A stretch of DNA of 64,000 nt, taken from positions 27,554,796 through 27,618,795 of the forward strand of contig NC_080690.1 in the NCBI RefSeq assembly GCF_030445035.2. The letters run 5' to 3'. The position numbers and the translations under genes are program-made. The notes under the pieces are model-generated. The model worked only from the letters and a program-made list of their open reading frames with translations. It was not told the origin of the DNA and made no database searches. This stretch comes from Dasypus novemcinctus (lineage: Eukaryota > Chordata > Mammalia > Cingulata > Dasypodidae). Position 1 is the stretch's first letter. Each line of letters opens with the position of its first letter. Shown here piece after piece: positions 36,500 to 46,424 of this stretch.

Positions 36500-37316
36500 A
36501 AGAAATTATATTGGGTGGCTCCTCATCCTGCCTGGATTACAGTTATCCCTTCCACATTACAAGGTTTAGGCTCACAGCACACCCGCGATCTGGAAAACCA
36601 ATGTAAAATTTGTTGCCCCCCACTCTGTACCAGAGAAGTCTGAAATGTTTCTTCACTGTGGAGAACCAAGAACTTTGCCCGACCCCTCCACTTCCCCAAG
36701 TTCTCTGAAAGTGGAGGGCTGAGCATTCTTTTTTGATCACTTCCTTTACATCCTGACCACTTCCTTTACATCCTGCCCAAAGGTGGCTAATTTCACTGAT
36801 GGATTAACCACTAAGTGGGCACCCCACCTCCCCTCACCATAACTGTCTCCTCCTTTCCCCCTTTCTTTGACTTATTTCTAATGTTTCTATAGTGCACTTT
36901 TTCTGGGCCTCTCTCCATTCCTGTTCCAAGTGGGCTTTTCTTCCACATTCCCAGGCTTGGATTCCTGACTTGATGGTTACTCCCTTCTCCTCCTCTTCCA
37001 CTTTGCATTGTCTTTCTGAAGCCATCCCCCTCCTGGAGTCCATTTACCCTCACCCAGACTCCAGTCCTGGGACACACTCAACACAGGGCTCACCCTCTGC
37101 ACACCCCTTCCTCCATCTCTCTATCCTCTCCATCTTCCACCCCTTCCCTCTCTACCCTTCTCTTCTCCCTCCTCAGGAAAAGATCACTGGTAGTTGCCCC
37201 TGACCAGCCCAACCCAGCAGTTTCATTTCTTATGCCAACTTGTGATATATTGAAACCACAATGGGGAAAGTCACAATGTGGAAGGAATAGCTGTAGTCAT
37301 AAGGTTACCTTTGAGT
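36500..37316. other. GC-richer, pyrimidine-rich block of unknown origin next to the provirus
   Basis: Base composition changes sharply from the AT-rich left flank. The plus strand is pyrimidine-rich from 36825 to 37195, with overlapping open frames on both strands (88 residues minus, 103 residues plus) that I cannot assign. It could be a remnant of another retrovirus-like element into which the provirus inserted. There is no direct proof. Confidence 0.35.
36737..36779 (+). repeat. Two-unit 20-bp tandem repeat with ETS-like cores
   Basis: CACTTCCTTTACATCCTG occurs twice in immediate succession, 20 bases apart. Each unit has CTTCC (GGAAG on the minus strand), the core of ETS-factor sites. Confidence 0.8.
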
Positions 37317-37874
37317 TATTAGAGGAATCTTCAGGGTTCTGGGTTTCTAGGTTCTTGGCTTCACTGCAAGAAAGAACTCAGAGATGTGCCAATTTAATGA
37401 GCCTGGTAAAAGGGTTTATTGAGAAATGAGAAAAAAGAAAAACACACACCTGAGATATGGATGTAGGTGTAAGACACACAATGTGGGCCCCAGGATAGGC
37501 CTTTTTAAAGACCTTTCTTCCTCCCTCCTTCCCATATTAAAGAGGGATCTCAGCTATTTGCTGTCTTGATTGATTGCTTTTCTATCTTCACTTGGTAGCT
37601 TTCAGGGGATCATGCAGGGGGCAGGGGGGGGGGCCCTTCTGTTTGGAGTCATCCAGAATTTCTTTTGAGCCCAGGAGTTTCAAACAAGACCTCATGACCA
37701 GGTCTGAGCAGGCTTTTCAGCTGTATCAATTATAGCTTTGTTCTCAAGCAGCTGCCTTCCCTCAGGGGGTTTCTGGGCAGAGTTTCATGGCTCTGTTCTG
37801 ACCAACAGGTCCCAGCTGATACAGCTTTATTCTGACCAGCAGACTTCCCTTGTTTTCTATACTAACCTATCTCA
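37317..37874 (-). mobile_element. 3' LTR of the provirus
   Basis: Minus-strand U3 begins TGAGATAGGTTAG at 37874. A TATA-like TTTAAAAAGG lies at about 37503-37514 and AATAAA within CTCAATAAACCC at 37408-37419, in the right order for a promoter and poly-A signal. The element ends near TATTAG at 37317 (TG lost). A G-run at 37628-37640 lies in U3. It aligns along its length with the LTR at 44426-45662. A purine-rich GAGTGAGGAG lies just upstream (37876-37885) and may be the decayed polypurine tract. Confidence 0.8.
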
Positions 37875-38084
37875 ACTCCTCACTCAGAGAGTTCACACAC
37901 TTATTCTTAAGGGGGAGCCATTCTTCTATAGCTGCTTCCTGCTGGTTAGGGGCAGTAGTCCCTGCCTGATGGGCTATGAAATTCTCTGGCTATTCTATTG
38001 AGGTTGAGGGAAGGTGGGTCTGGCATCATGGTTGGAACCAGATGAAATCCCCATATGATTAATACCTTGTTCTGGAAGGTGTTG

Positions 38085-38643
38085 ATTCTGGAAGAAAAGG
38101 CTTAGTTTAGAATTTTGAAAATACATGGTCCTACTAAAAGGATAAAGCAGATGGTAGTAAGCAGCCCCCAAAAGGGGGCTAACCATGATTTACTGGACCA
38201 TGGGACCAAAAAGCCCAGGTGCCTTCAGAGGCTATATCCTCCCAAAGTTAATGGGCTTCATCTTGTATGTTTTGAATGCTGGCTAGGACTGATCCGGAGT
38301 GATTTATATAGAAACAACATTCTTCCTTGAGGAAAAGATTGGTTCCTCCCTGTGTTGCTCTTAGCATGTTTAGGGTTCTGTGATTTTGTGGCACGGTGGT
38401 CTTAAGGGAGTCTATTTGTTGTCTAAGGGATTCTAAGGTGTGACTAGTTTCTTCTATGCTGTTGGTTAACTCTATGGAGAGATTGTGGTAGACTTGCTGG
38501 GTTTGGAATAAACTACCTACCCCAGTTCCCACAGCAGTGGTTTTGCCTAGGACAGCTAGGAGAAGTATGAGGAGAGGCACTATCCTAGGCATAAACTCAC
38601 AAAGGCAATATAGGCAATGAAAAGACAAGCATATGGCAAGCAA
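38085..38643 (-). pseudogene. env: Retroviral env remnant: transmembrane (TM) subunit
   Basis: The minus frame at 38248-38643 (131 residues) holds a hydrophobic glycine/alanine-rich segment like a TM N-terminal fusion region, a heptad-rich helix, an immunosuppressive-domain-like stretch (LNMLRATQGG) and KEECCFYINHSG. In gammaretroviruses a CX6CC motif lies here; the CC is present but the first Cys is replaced (Asn). After a stop near 38248 and a frame change, a hydrophobic membrane anchor (GLLTTICFILLVG, about 38130-38170) continues on the same strand. The surface subunit is absent upstream: homology stops around 38643. Non-functional. Confidence 0.8.
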
Positions 38644-39550
38644 AATAAAGGCAGTACTTAGTACTTAAGAGATCAATCTTTTATTTTACACGCACATTCA
38701 TTAACTATTTAGAAAATGAATTAAATTTACCAAGTCTTTTAACATGTTAAATATCCCTTTGCATACAATATAGAATAGAAGAGATATTATCATATTCAGA
38801 TATATAGGTACAGCACTTAACAGTACTTAGTGCACACGTTCCTCTTTGAGCTGCAGTTAATTTAGCTAACCTCCAGGTTCTCAATACCATACATGTTGTC
38901 TTTCATGGGAGAAGTCTATAATGCTAATTATGTTTGTTTAAGTTCTACTCATATTACTCTGGTCATTATTATTTCACTTGGAAGGTCCTTTACACAGCAG
39001 AATGCTGCACCACCATTGGTCTTGGAGAGGACAGGAAGGTGAAACAGAGCTAGCCTGGAGGCAATGTCCATTGTAAATTTAGCAATATCAAGCCATCACT
39101 AGCTGCTGCAGGAGTCTGAAATTGCACCATACTTTCCATTTACTTTAGGAGCATGTCCAGAGATGTGATAGATACCTGTATTGTTTTAGAGTTGTAGTGA
39201 CTGTTCTAGCCAATAAATCCAATGGAGAGGAAACATGCATGGTAGTGGGGGCCTCATTTGAATGCACAGGAGAATTTGACAATAGTAATGTATATCCTTT
39301 TCAATTTTTATACTTTCTGAAGACTTCCAATAACATATCAAGTGAGCCTAACTATTTTTAGTACTTCTCTTTTTACTTTTATACCTTTAAATGATTACTG
39401 TAACAGATATTTTACTTTAGCAGTATAGGAAAACACTACTTTCACCATAATTTTATGAAAACCTAAGATTCCCAAAAGAATCAAGACTATTTTCCCACTA
39501 CCACCACTTTAACATGCAGATTGAGTGTCCTCTGACAGACTTCTCTGTTA

Positions 39551-40245
39551 TGAAGTTACATTTTGTTATTAATATCTATTTAAGTTTCCATTTAATAATG
39601 GCTTCCTGGAATTAGTTATTTAAGAACTTCAGTTTAGACAATGCTTTTACTAACTTCTTATAACTAAATGTATTAGTCAGGGTTCCTTTGGGAAACAGAA
39701 TCAACAGGAGATATCTGTAAATAGTATGAGATTTATAAGATTCTCTCATGTGACCACAGGGATGCACAAGTCCAGGTTGTGCAGGGAGGCTGAAACCAGG
39801 GGCTCCAATAAAAGTAAAATGAAGACACTTGTTGAGTTTCTGGGAAACATTTGCTGTCCAAAGATGAGCTGAGAAACTCTTCTCTGAATGCTGAAACCAC
39901 CTCCCCTTTTAATGCATTCAACTGATTTGATAAACATCACTCTTTGCTAATGGCAGTCTTCCAAGTTGATCATATATATAATCAGCCATCTATGCAGTAA
40001 GCTCACTGATGACTGAAGCCCATAAATGTCCTTATATTATAATTAGTCAAGTGCTTGCTTGACCAAAACCTGGGCACAATACCTAGCTGAGTTTACAAAT
40101 TAGCCTAACCATCACACTAACCATGTTACTTTTTGTTATCAATATCAATTCAGGTTTCTATTCAATAATGACTTCCTAGAATTAGGCATTTAAATATTTC
40201 AGTTTAGAAAATACTTTTGCAAACTTTTTGTAACCAACCATAGCC
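39551..40245 (+). repeat. ~115-bp tandem duplication split by an LTR
   Basis: 39551-39663 (gttacattttgttattaatatc...aataatggcttcctggaattag...ttcagtttagacaatgctttt) and 40125-40240 (gttactttttgttatcaatatc...aataatgacttcctagaattagg...ttcagtttagaaaatactttt) are clearly related. Without the LTR and its 5-base target duplication they would be head-to-tail neighbours. Confidence 0.8.
39669..40116 (+). mobile_element. MLT2-like ERVL LTR
   Basis: It begins TGTATTAGTCAGGGTTCC followed by gggaaacagaatcaacagg, the known start of ERVL-type MLT2 LTRs, and ends ACCATCACA. It is flanked by CTAAA (39664-39668) and CTAAC (40117-40121), a 5-bp target duplication with one change. The overlapping minus-strand frames at 39733-39940 lie inside it and are not genes. 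Confidence 0.75.
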
Positions 40246-41398
40246 ACATAGACTACCTTTACCTTTAAATAAGCTTATTAAATTACAGTTAGAAACCAAT
40301 GAAATTTATATTTATCCATGTAAGTATTGCCTTACATTGCTTATTCTGTTCTGTGAAAATAGTCGCTTCACTTTAGGACAGCTCTCAATTTCATTAAATG
40401 CAAACTTACAATTTTTATCATCTTAAAGATTTAATACATATAATGTTAATTTATTTTATTAGTATCTTATAAACCTAAGGATATTAACCCAAGCTAAATA
40501 GAATTGGAACAATTATAGTTTATGCAAGAAATGCTCTTTTTTCCTTCCTCCACAGGAAGATAAAACCTCTTTTCTATTTTTTTCTTTTTTAAAAAAGATA
40601 ATATTCTAAAATTGTGTATAACCTACAAATTGCTGGGTTCTGCAATATATTAAAATTGTTCAATTTGTTTTAATCATAATTTAGAAAAATCTTTCCATAG
40701 CTTTCAATGACTTTTCCTTTACTCTATGAAATTTGATAATTGGATTACTAATTATCCTTTTTTAAGTCTGTAAAAAAGGTTTAAATTAGGGAAATACAGG
40801 ACAAAATATGACTCCTAATTCCCTGGCCTAGAAAATAGAGTTTTAAGCTAAACTTACATCTCCCTATCTTGTCATGCCTAGCCCTTCTCTTATAGCTCTT
40901 GCAAAAAGAAGGAGGCCCTGGAGAACTGAATAGGTTGAGGAGCTTATGAAAAATTTTTTCCTCTCCCAATAATTTTTATATTAAGATTTCCATCTGACCT
41001 ATCCATCATGCTTAGCATCTCTAAATTGGGATCCAGGAATATTCACTCACATATGTAAGTGCTCATTTAATTTTTAACAATTTGAATAGAACTTTAAGAA
41101 ATTTTATTTGTTAACTTGATATTACCATCCTTGGGTATAGAAATATATACTGAACAAATAGACATATATAGAGTTCGACATAAAAACACACAACTCACCA
41201 ATGTTACCTAAAATTTTCATTCTCTTACAAAATGAGTTGAAGGCTATTTCTGATTATTCTAACCTGCACTGTGACCATGCAGTTTGAACACAAAGAATTT
41301 TGTTCATTTTAGTTTTGGCTTATAACTAGATTTTTGCCAGTGCTTTAAAATACAATTTAAAACATATTCCTTTACTTCAGAGCTTTGATTTTTTTTCT

Positions 41399-42118
41399 TG
41401 TTTTGACTCTAACAGACCTTGGGTGAGCAACAATTCCAGTATATACTCATGGAAATCATTGAAGTCTCATGGAAAGCTGGTTTCTCTCATGACCCACCAC
41501 TTTCAGGATCCTTGATGCTCAGGGTGGGAGGTTCCCCAGTCCTTGAGGTAATGGGACTCCACCACTTACTTGCTGGATGGGAAGAGTGGACATTCATCCC
41601 CAAGGTTTATGGATTCCACAGAGCAATGATTTCCCCAAAGTTTGTGGGGTCCCTATGGACTCTTGCCTGGAGTAGATAATTTGTAGTCCACACCTGGATA
41701 GTCATGAGCAAAAGCAGGTTTATTAACACCAGTGAAAGGATATGAGACAGGAATGTCTCAAATTTGTCTTCCCTTAGCCTTGGGGAGCAGAAGTTGCCAT
41801 GGATTCAAACAGGATAGAATAAAGTAGTTACCATTTCAATGGTGAGGTCAGTCCTGAAGCAATCATAAGCAAAGGCAGGTTCAATTTAGAATTACCATCA
41901 CAATAGCAAGCATATACAAGGATGAAGCTAGACTTTAAGTAATTATAAGCAAAGGTAAATTCAGTCTAGGATTGCCATCATAATAGTAAGTATAAAGGAG
42001 AAGTTAGTCTCAAAATAACCATAAGCAAAGGCAAATTCAGTTTAGAATTACCATCACAATTGGAAGTGTTAGCTAAATCCAGCCAGTTTCAGCAATTTCA
42101 GGTATTATCCTTTTGCCA
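41399..42118 (-). mobile_element. Solo LTR, family B, with tandem U3 repeats
   Basis: The minus strand begins TGGCAAAAGGATAATACC at 42118 and has AATAAA at about 41717-41722 (in GTTAATAAACC), then a U5-like stretch and a possible ...AAAACA end at 41399. The first ~50 bases align with the sequence starting at 63865 on the plus strand (TAGCAAAGCATTAATACTGA...), which fixes the 5' boundary independently. No primer site follows at 41398, so it is a solo LTR or a 3' LTR. The 41399 boundary is approximate. Confidence 0.65.
41848..42075 (-). repeat. Three ~76-bp tandem units in the family B U3
   Basis: 'ataagcaaaggcaggttcaatttagaattaccatcacaata', 'ataagcaaaggtaaattcagtctaggattgccatcataata' and 'ataagcaaaggcaaattcagtttagaattaccatcacaatt' recur with a period of about 76 bases. 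Direct repeats in U3 usually carry enhancer sites in retroviral LTRs. One related unit is also seen at 63930-63990. Confidence 0.85.
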
Positions 42119-42309
42119 CTTTATAATATAAAAGCATCGAAATAATGATTTTAAGTCTTAATTATAGTTTCTAGTAAATTTTAACTTGAAAAGAAATTGG
42201 TTACTTTTATCACCTAATCAACTAAAAATTCCATTTGTGATTTCTTTTACACATCAAATCCAATTGCAATAGAATATTGAAATTTAAAGACTCATTTTTA
42301 GGTTACCTT

Positions 42310-42620
42310 ATACCATTATCCAATTTGTGACAGCTGAGCCCCAAATCTATAACAGCTTAATTGATGGCTTATGTGGAGGTTTCCTATTCTACTGGGAATA
42401 GGTTTAGTGAACAGCCTATATCTTGATTCCCCATCCACTCCTCTTATTAAGCACAACTGAGGCAAAAGAGGTCTAGAGTGGCAGGTCAGGACCTAGTAGT
42501 GGTTCCTGTATTAAGAAATTAACAATCTCATGTGCCATTTCAAGGGTCATCCAAGGCTCCTCCTATTTCAGTGTCAACCAGGAAGCCTTACCTGGCCTTG
42601 GGCTCCCTTCTGTCTTCCCC
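42310..42620 (-). pseudogene. pol: Retroviral pol remnant, protease start
   Basis: Downstream of the nucleocapsid-like region the minus strand encodes WMTLEMAHEIVNFLIQE, resembling the start of gammaretroviral protease, followed by interrupted frames until the homology stops at about 42310. The catalytic DTG is not recognisable. The reverse transcriptase and integrase are absent from the window part of this provirus. Confidence 0.5.
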
Positions 42621-43828
42621 TGGGTCAAGGCTCTGGCGGGTCCCGGTGGCAGGGCAACTTGGGATCATGGACCTGCCTCTCCACACTTGAAGCTGTTTCC
42701 TGCTGACATGGACCCTGGATTCCCCATGGTGACAGGGTACCTTTAATGGTGGCAGTTAAAGGTGAGCTTGTTTCTGGGCCCTTCACCTGCCCCTCCTTAC
42801 CTATTTCTCCTCGGCAGCTTCATCTTAATCGTTGAAAACTTCAAAGGCTATTTCTAAAAGGGAGCACATGGAAGTTTGGGGACTCAGGGAAAAATTTTGC
42901 AGCTTCTTATGGATAGCTAAGGCAGACTGACTAATAAAGTGAGTTCCTAGGAGGATCTGTTTTTCCCTAGAATCAGGATCTACTGGAGGGTATTTTTTCT
43001 TGCCTTTACAAACTTTTCTTGAAATAAGACTGGGTTTCTACGCTCTGCCTCTAGTAATTTTCCTGAGCTTTTTGTAACTGACCAGTTTGGTAGTGCACTT
43101 CCCCTTCTCTTTGAGGAGACATGAGGTTATATGATGTCTGGCAGTCAGATCTGCCTGTCCCCTCCTTCTCTCTTACACAGGAAGTTTAACTGGATTTCAG
43201 AGTGACATTCAGAGGCCACTCTTGTCTGCCCTCTAATTTGTATTGCAGTCACTTGGTGTGGAGAAAAGAACTAGCCTCTTTCTTTTTAGACCTGGTAGGT
43301 ATGTTAGCCCAGTTCCTGAGAGGACATCCCAATGGGGAGTGTATTGGTCAGCCGAAGGAGTGCTGATGCAAAATATCAGAAACTGGTTGGTTTTCATAAA
43401 GGATATTTATTTGGGGTAGGAGCTTACAGATACCAGGCAATAAAGCACAAGTTACTTCCCTCACCAAAGTCTATTTACAACTAGATGGCTGACGACGTGT
43501 GCGAGGGTTCAGGATTCCTGGATTCCTACTTTCCTGGAGCTTGCTTTTCTCGGAGTTCAAGGTTCCTTCCTCCCTGGTGCTGGCTTCTCTTTCCTCTGGG
43601 TACTGACTTCCCGGGTCTTCAGCATCAAACTCTAATATCAGAAATCCTCAACTCTGTTCTTTGCCATGCCTTGTATCTGCGAGTTCCCACCCACCAAGGG
43701 GTGGGGATGCAATGCCCTAATCATAACTCAATCAGATTATAAGCATAATCCAATATTTCTTTTTGGAATTCATCAATTATATCAGATTGCTACAGAGAGT
43801 CTGCTGGAATGCTGGAGAAGCTGCCCAT
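42620..43828 (-). pseudogene. gag: Retroviral gag remnant (MA start, CA end, NC), split by an LTR
   Basis: The likely Gag start is ATG at 43826-43828, giving MGSFSSIPADSL with a Gly at position 2, as needed for myristoylation. A family A LTR interrupts after 11-12 codons (43340-43794). The reading then resumes with an MA-like LGCPLRNW. A capsid C-terminal segment follows (LLGTHFISQSALAIHKKLQ, about 42930-42885, then LLEIAFEVFND) and a degraded zinc-knuckle-like CGEAGPWS. Much of p12 and the CA N-terminus is missing, so there is an internal deletion besides stops and frameshifts. This matches gammaretroviral gene order. Confidence 0.75.
43340..43794 (+). mobile_element. LTR, family A, inserted in gag
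   Basis: It begins TGTATTGGTCAGCCGAAGG, ends GATTGCTACA, and is flanked by GGGAG and GAGAG (5 bp, one mismatch). It shares 'gagtgctgatgcaaaatatcag', 'aaggatatttatttggggtaggagcttacagatacc', 'tccctcaccaaagtctattt' and 'ccacccaccaaggggtgggga' with the copy at 56803. It is shorter than its relatives by an internal deletion. Confidence 0.8.
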
Positions 43829-44403
43829 TATCCTATAGGAAGTAAATGCATTTGTCAGTCTCAGTGGCATCCCATTCCTAGATCTGATTGAATAGAAATT
43901 GCTTGCCATCCCAGGACCCTGGTGGTTGAGAACCCTGCTCACTGGATATCCCCAGGACCTTAGAGGTCTTGGGAGATGTCTGCATCTAACTCCCAAAGCA
44001 AAGATACCAAGCTGGATTTCCCCCTAGGAAAGAGGCTGGCTTGAGACCCTTCTTTTGACTGACATTGCAGAGGTCTTAGGAAGTGTCTGGGAGAGAAAGC
44101 TCATTTTAGGGCCACTGCTAGGAACCAAGGTTTGCAGTTAAAGCATACATTAAGAGGCCAGAGACTGACAGTTCTGCAGACTGCAGGCAAACAGCCATAG
44201 GAGCCAGAAGGTAATGGTAATGGATTAATAGGAAACTCAGGGCATCCAGGGGACTAAGGAGGAACAAACCATTGGGCACAGTCAAGAGTGGGAGTCTCAG
44301 GGACTTCGCTAATTAGACAAAAGAGAGCATAGACAGGCTCTGGTTAAAAGCCTAGGCTCACCAGTCTTCATCAGGTGTCAGGGGGCATTTCTTGCCTCTA
44401 TGT

Positions 44404-44421
44404 CTCCTGGCTGGCTCACCA
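44404..44421 (-). other. Primer binding site resembling tRNA-Arg
   Basis: Four bases downstream of the 5' LTR end, the minus strand reads TGGTGAGCCAGCCAGGAG. It is complementary, with about one mismatch, to the 3' end of mammalian tRNA-Arg (TGGCGAGCCAGCCAGGAG). This places the provirus among tRNA-Arg-primed ERVs, like HERV-R. The assignment rests on my recollection of the tRNA sequence. Confidence 0.75.
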
Positions 44422-44425
44422 CATA

Positions 44426-45662
44426 TGTTAGAGGAACATTCTAGTTCTGGGTTTCTAGGTTCCTGGCTTCATTGCAAGAAAGAATTCGGAGATGTGCCAC
44501 TTTAATGAGAACAGTAACAGGGTTTATTGAGAAATGAGAAAAAAAGAAAGTACACACCTGAGATGAGCATGCAGGCATGCCATAGAGTAAGATATGTAAC
44601 CCCCAAGGTAGGCCTTTCAAAGGCCTTTCCTCCTATCCCTGTCCCATATTAAGAGGAGATTTCAACTATTTGCTGGCCTGATTGGTTGCCTTTCTACCAA
44701 CACCTGTTAACTTTCATGAAACCAATAGGGAGGTTTTTACTCTTTTTTTTTTTTTTTTTTTTTTTTTTGAGTTATCTGGAACTTCTTTTGAACCCAGGAG
44801 TTTCAAATGGGACTTCACGACTAGGGTTTTAGAGGGCTTTTTGTCTGTAACATTCACAGCTTTTTTCTCAAGGAGCTATCTCCTCTCAGGGAATAGCAGT
44901 TTGATATTATTTATAAATTCCAAAAAGAAATATAGATTATATTTGGAAACTGGTAGGTTCCCCTGGCATGAGAACCCTTTGATTGTATTAGATTCAGCTG
45001 AGACATCTGATGAAATTATGTTGTGATAAGAGTTCTGATCCAACAAAGTCATTACAATGCCACTAAGTGTCGAGTCCCAGCCCCCTTTCAGATAAAAGAG
45101 AGGCTCACACAGAAGTAAATACATGGAGAAGGAGCATTCAAAAGCAGATACACAGAAAGAGAGAGTGCTCCATTAGACACAACCCTGGGAACAGAGATAA
45201 GCTTGATAGTCAACAGCTGACCTTCAGGAGATAATAAAGCAGCTGAGCCTAGAAAGAGCTCCAGGGAGAGAGAGGAGACTTATGCCAAGCTATAGCTGAG
45301 ACTGGAGTAAGCCGGGACAATAGAGCCTTAAGAGGAAGGAGGAAGCCTGAATCTTCACAGATATTGCCTGTCTTCTTGAGTCAACATGGGGTAACAGACT
45401 TTGGGTGAGAAAGTGGCTCTTATTGTTTCTTAGTTGGACTCCATAGAGCCTAGTAACTGTAAGCTTCTACCCCAAAGAAATACCCTTTATAAAAGCCAAC
45501 AGAGTTCTGGTACCTTGCATCTGCCAGCACCCCTCGGACTGACTAATACACAGGGGATTTCAGGGCAGGGTCTTTGGCTATGTTCTGACTTGCAGGGTCC
45601 CAGCTGTTATGGCTTTATTCTGACCAGCAGCCTTCCCTCATTTCCCATACTAACTTGTTTCA
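44426..45662 (-). mobile_element. 5' LTR of the provirus, split by a family A LTR
   Basis: The minus strand starts TGAAACAAGTTAGTATGGG at 45662 and ends CCTCTAACA at 44426. Without the nested LTR (44892-45550) it is about 570 bases, matching the 558-base partner. AATAAA lies within CTCAATAAACCC at 44520-44531. A plus-strand T-run (about 44743-44769) lies in U3 at the place where the partner has a G-run. Confidence 0.8.
44892..45550 (-). mobile_element. LTR, family A, antisense, inside the provirus 5' LTR
   Basis: The reverse complement begins TGTATTAGTCAGTCCGAGGGGTGC and has 'aagggtatttctttggggtagaagcttac', as in the other family A copies. CAGGG at 44887-44891 and 45551-45555 is a perfect 5-bp target duplication. 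At 659 bases it is the longest copy. Confidence 0.85.
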
Positions 45663-46420
45663 GGGTGACCTCTGTAGTTAACCCTGCCCTGGGTATAATG
45701 GTGAATAGCAGGACCTATACCCCCAGATGGTTTGGATGATAAGAACCACCTTTAGCTTCTTCTTATTACCCCTGACCCTTTTTCTTTGAACAGCCCTTGT
45801 GGCTTCCGCTTTTCTCACCATATAGTTTATAACTTCCAACCCCTAGTATCTACAGGAAAGCCCTTTCCCTCACTTCTGGGTCACAATAACAGCAAAAGCC
45901 TACCACCCACATGTATCCCCACCCCCATGCTCCACAGACCTTCGCAGAACTGGAACCATGATTTAGGTAAACGCAGTGGGCCCCCTTCCATCCTCATTCT
46001 CCCTCCCCCCCCCCCCAAACAGGGCCGTTGATCTGACAAAGCTGAACTTTTGTGCGTTCTCAGCTATGTGGCTATCTGTGTTTGCACATTTTCATCCAAA
46101 GGTGCCTACCAACTAAAAACACTCCTTTCTTTCTGACACAACCACTCCACTCATTAGCATGGGTCTCTCAACCTCTTGGTCACAAGATGTCTCTTGCCCA
46201 TATCCATCTTCTCCATTAATTATAGTCCAAACAGGAAGAAGGGGGAAAGCCAAAGGCAAAAGATATGAGAGAGAGGAAATATATTTTGGAAGTGACACAG
46301 ACATATTCATAGAGAAAATAACACAGGAAGGGGATGATAAAGAACAGGAAAGGGCTAACCATATGGGGAAATAAGTTATTATAAAGAAAACAAGCATCTT
46401 CTGAAAAGTTAATGAGTCAA
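45663..46420. other. Provirus right flank, nothing recognised
   Basis: A C-run at 46004-46017 and several short frames on both strands (81 residues at 45786 plus; 133 residues at 46113 minus) have no recognisable domain. The minus frame is partly hydrophobic but overlaps the start of an L1 3' UTR. Confidence 0.35.
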
Positions 46421-46424
46421 CACC

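Larger units (their letters stand above)
38644..42310. other. AT-rich block occupying the place of pol and env SU
   Basis: Between the env TM remnant and the start of pol lies about 3.7 kb that I cannot read as retroviral protein in any frame. It is much more AT-rich than the gag and TM parts. It contains a ~115-bp tandem duplication, an MLT2-like LTR (39669-40116) and a different LTR (41399-42118). The remaining ~2.5 kb is unassigned. It may be an insertion, or a replacement by recombination. Confidence 0.5.
37317..45662 (-). mobile_element. Decayed gammaretrovirus-like provirus (ERV1) with tRNA-Arg-type primer site
   Basis: Two related LTRs (37317-37874; 44426-45662 with a nested insertion) in the same minus orientation bracket an interior holding, from 5' to 3' on the minus strand, a primer binding site, a leader, gag remnants, the start of pol, a foreign-looking AT-rich block and an env TM remnant. 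The 4 bases outside, GAGT (left) and GGGT (right), fit a diverged 4-bp target duplication, the size usual for gammaretroviruses. The two LTRs have many differences, so the insertion is old. At least four younger or other insertions interrupt it. No frame is intact and it cannot be active. Confidence 0.85.

Noticed and set aside
41848..42075. CRISPR-like array
   Set aside because: The units are whole ~76-base tandem repeats without distinct spacers, lie in an LTR, and the host is a mammal.
44682..45026. 114-residue plus-strand frame with a poly-Phe run
   Set aside because: It crosses the provirus LTR T-run and the border of a nested LTR, so it cannot be an ancestral gene.
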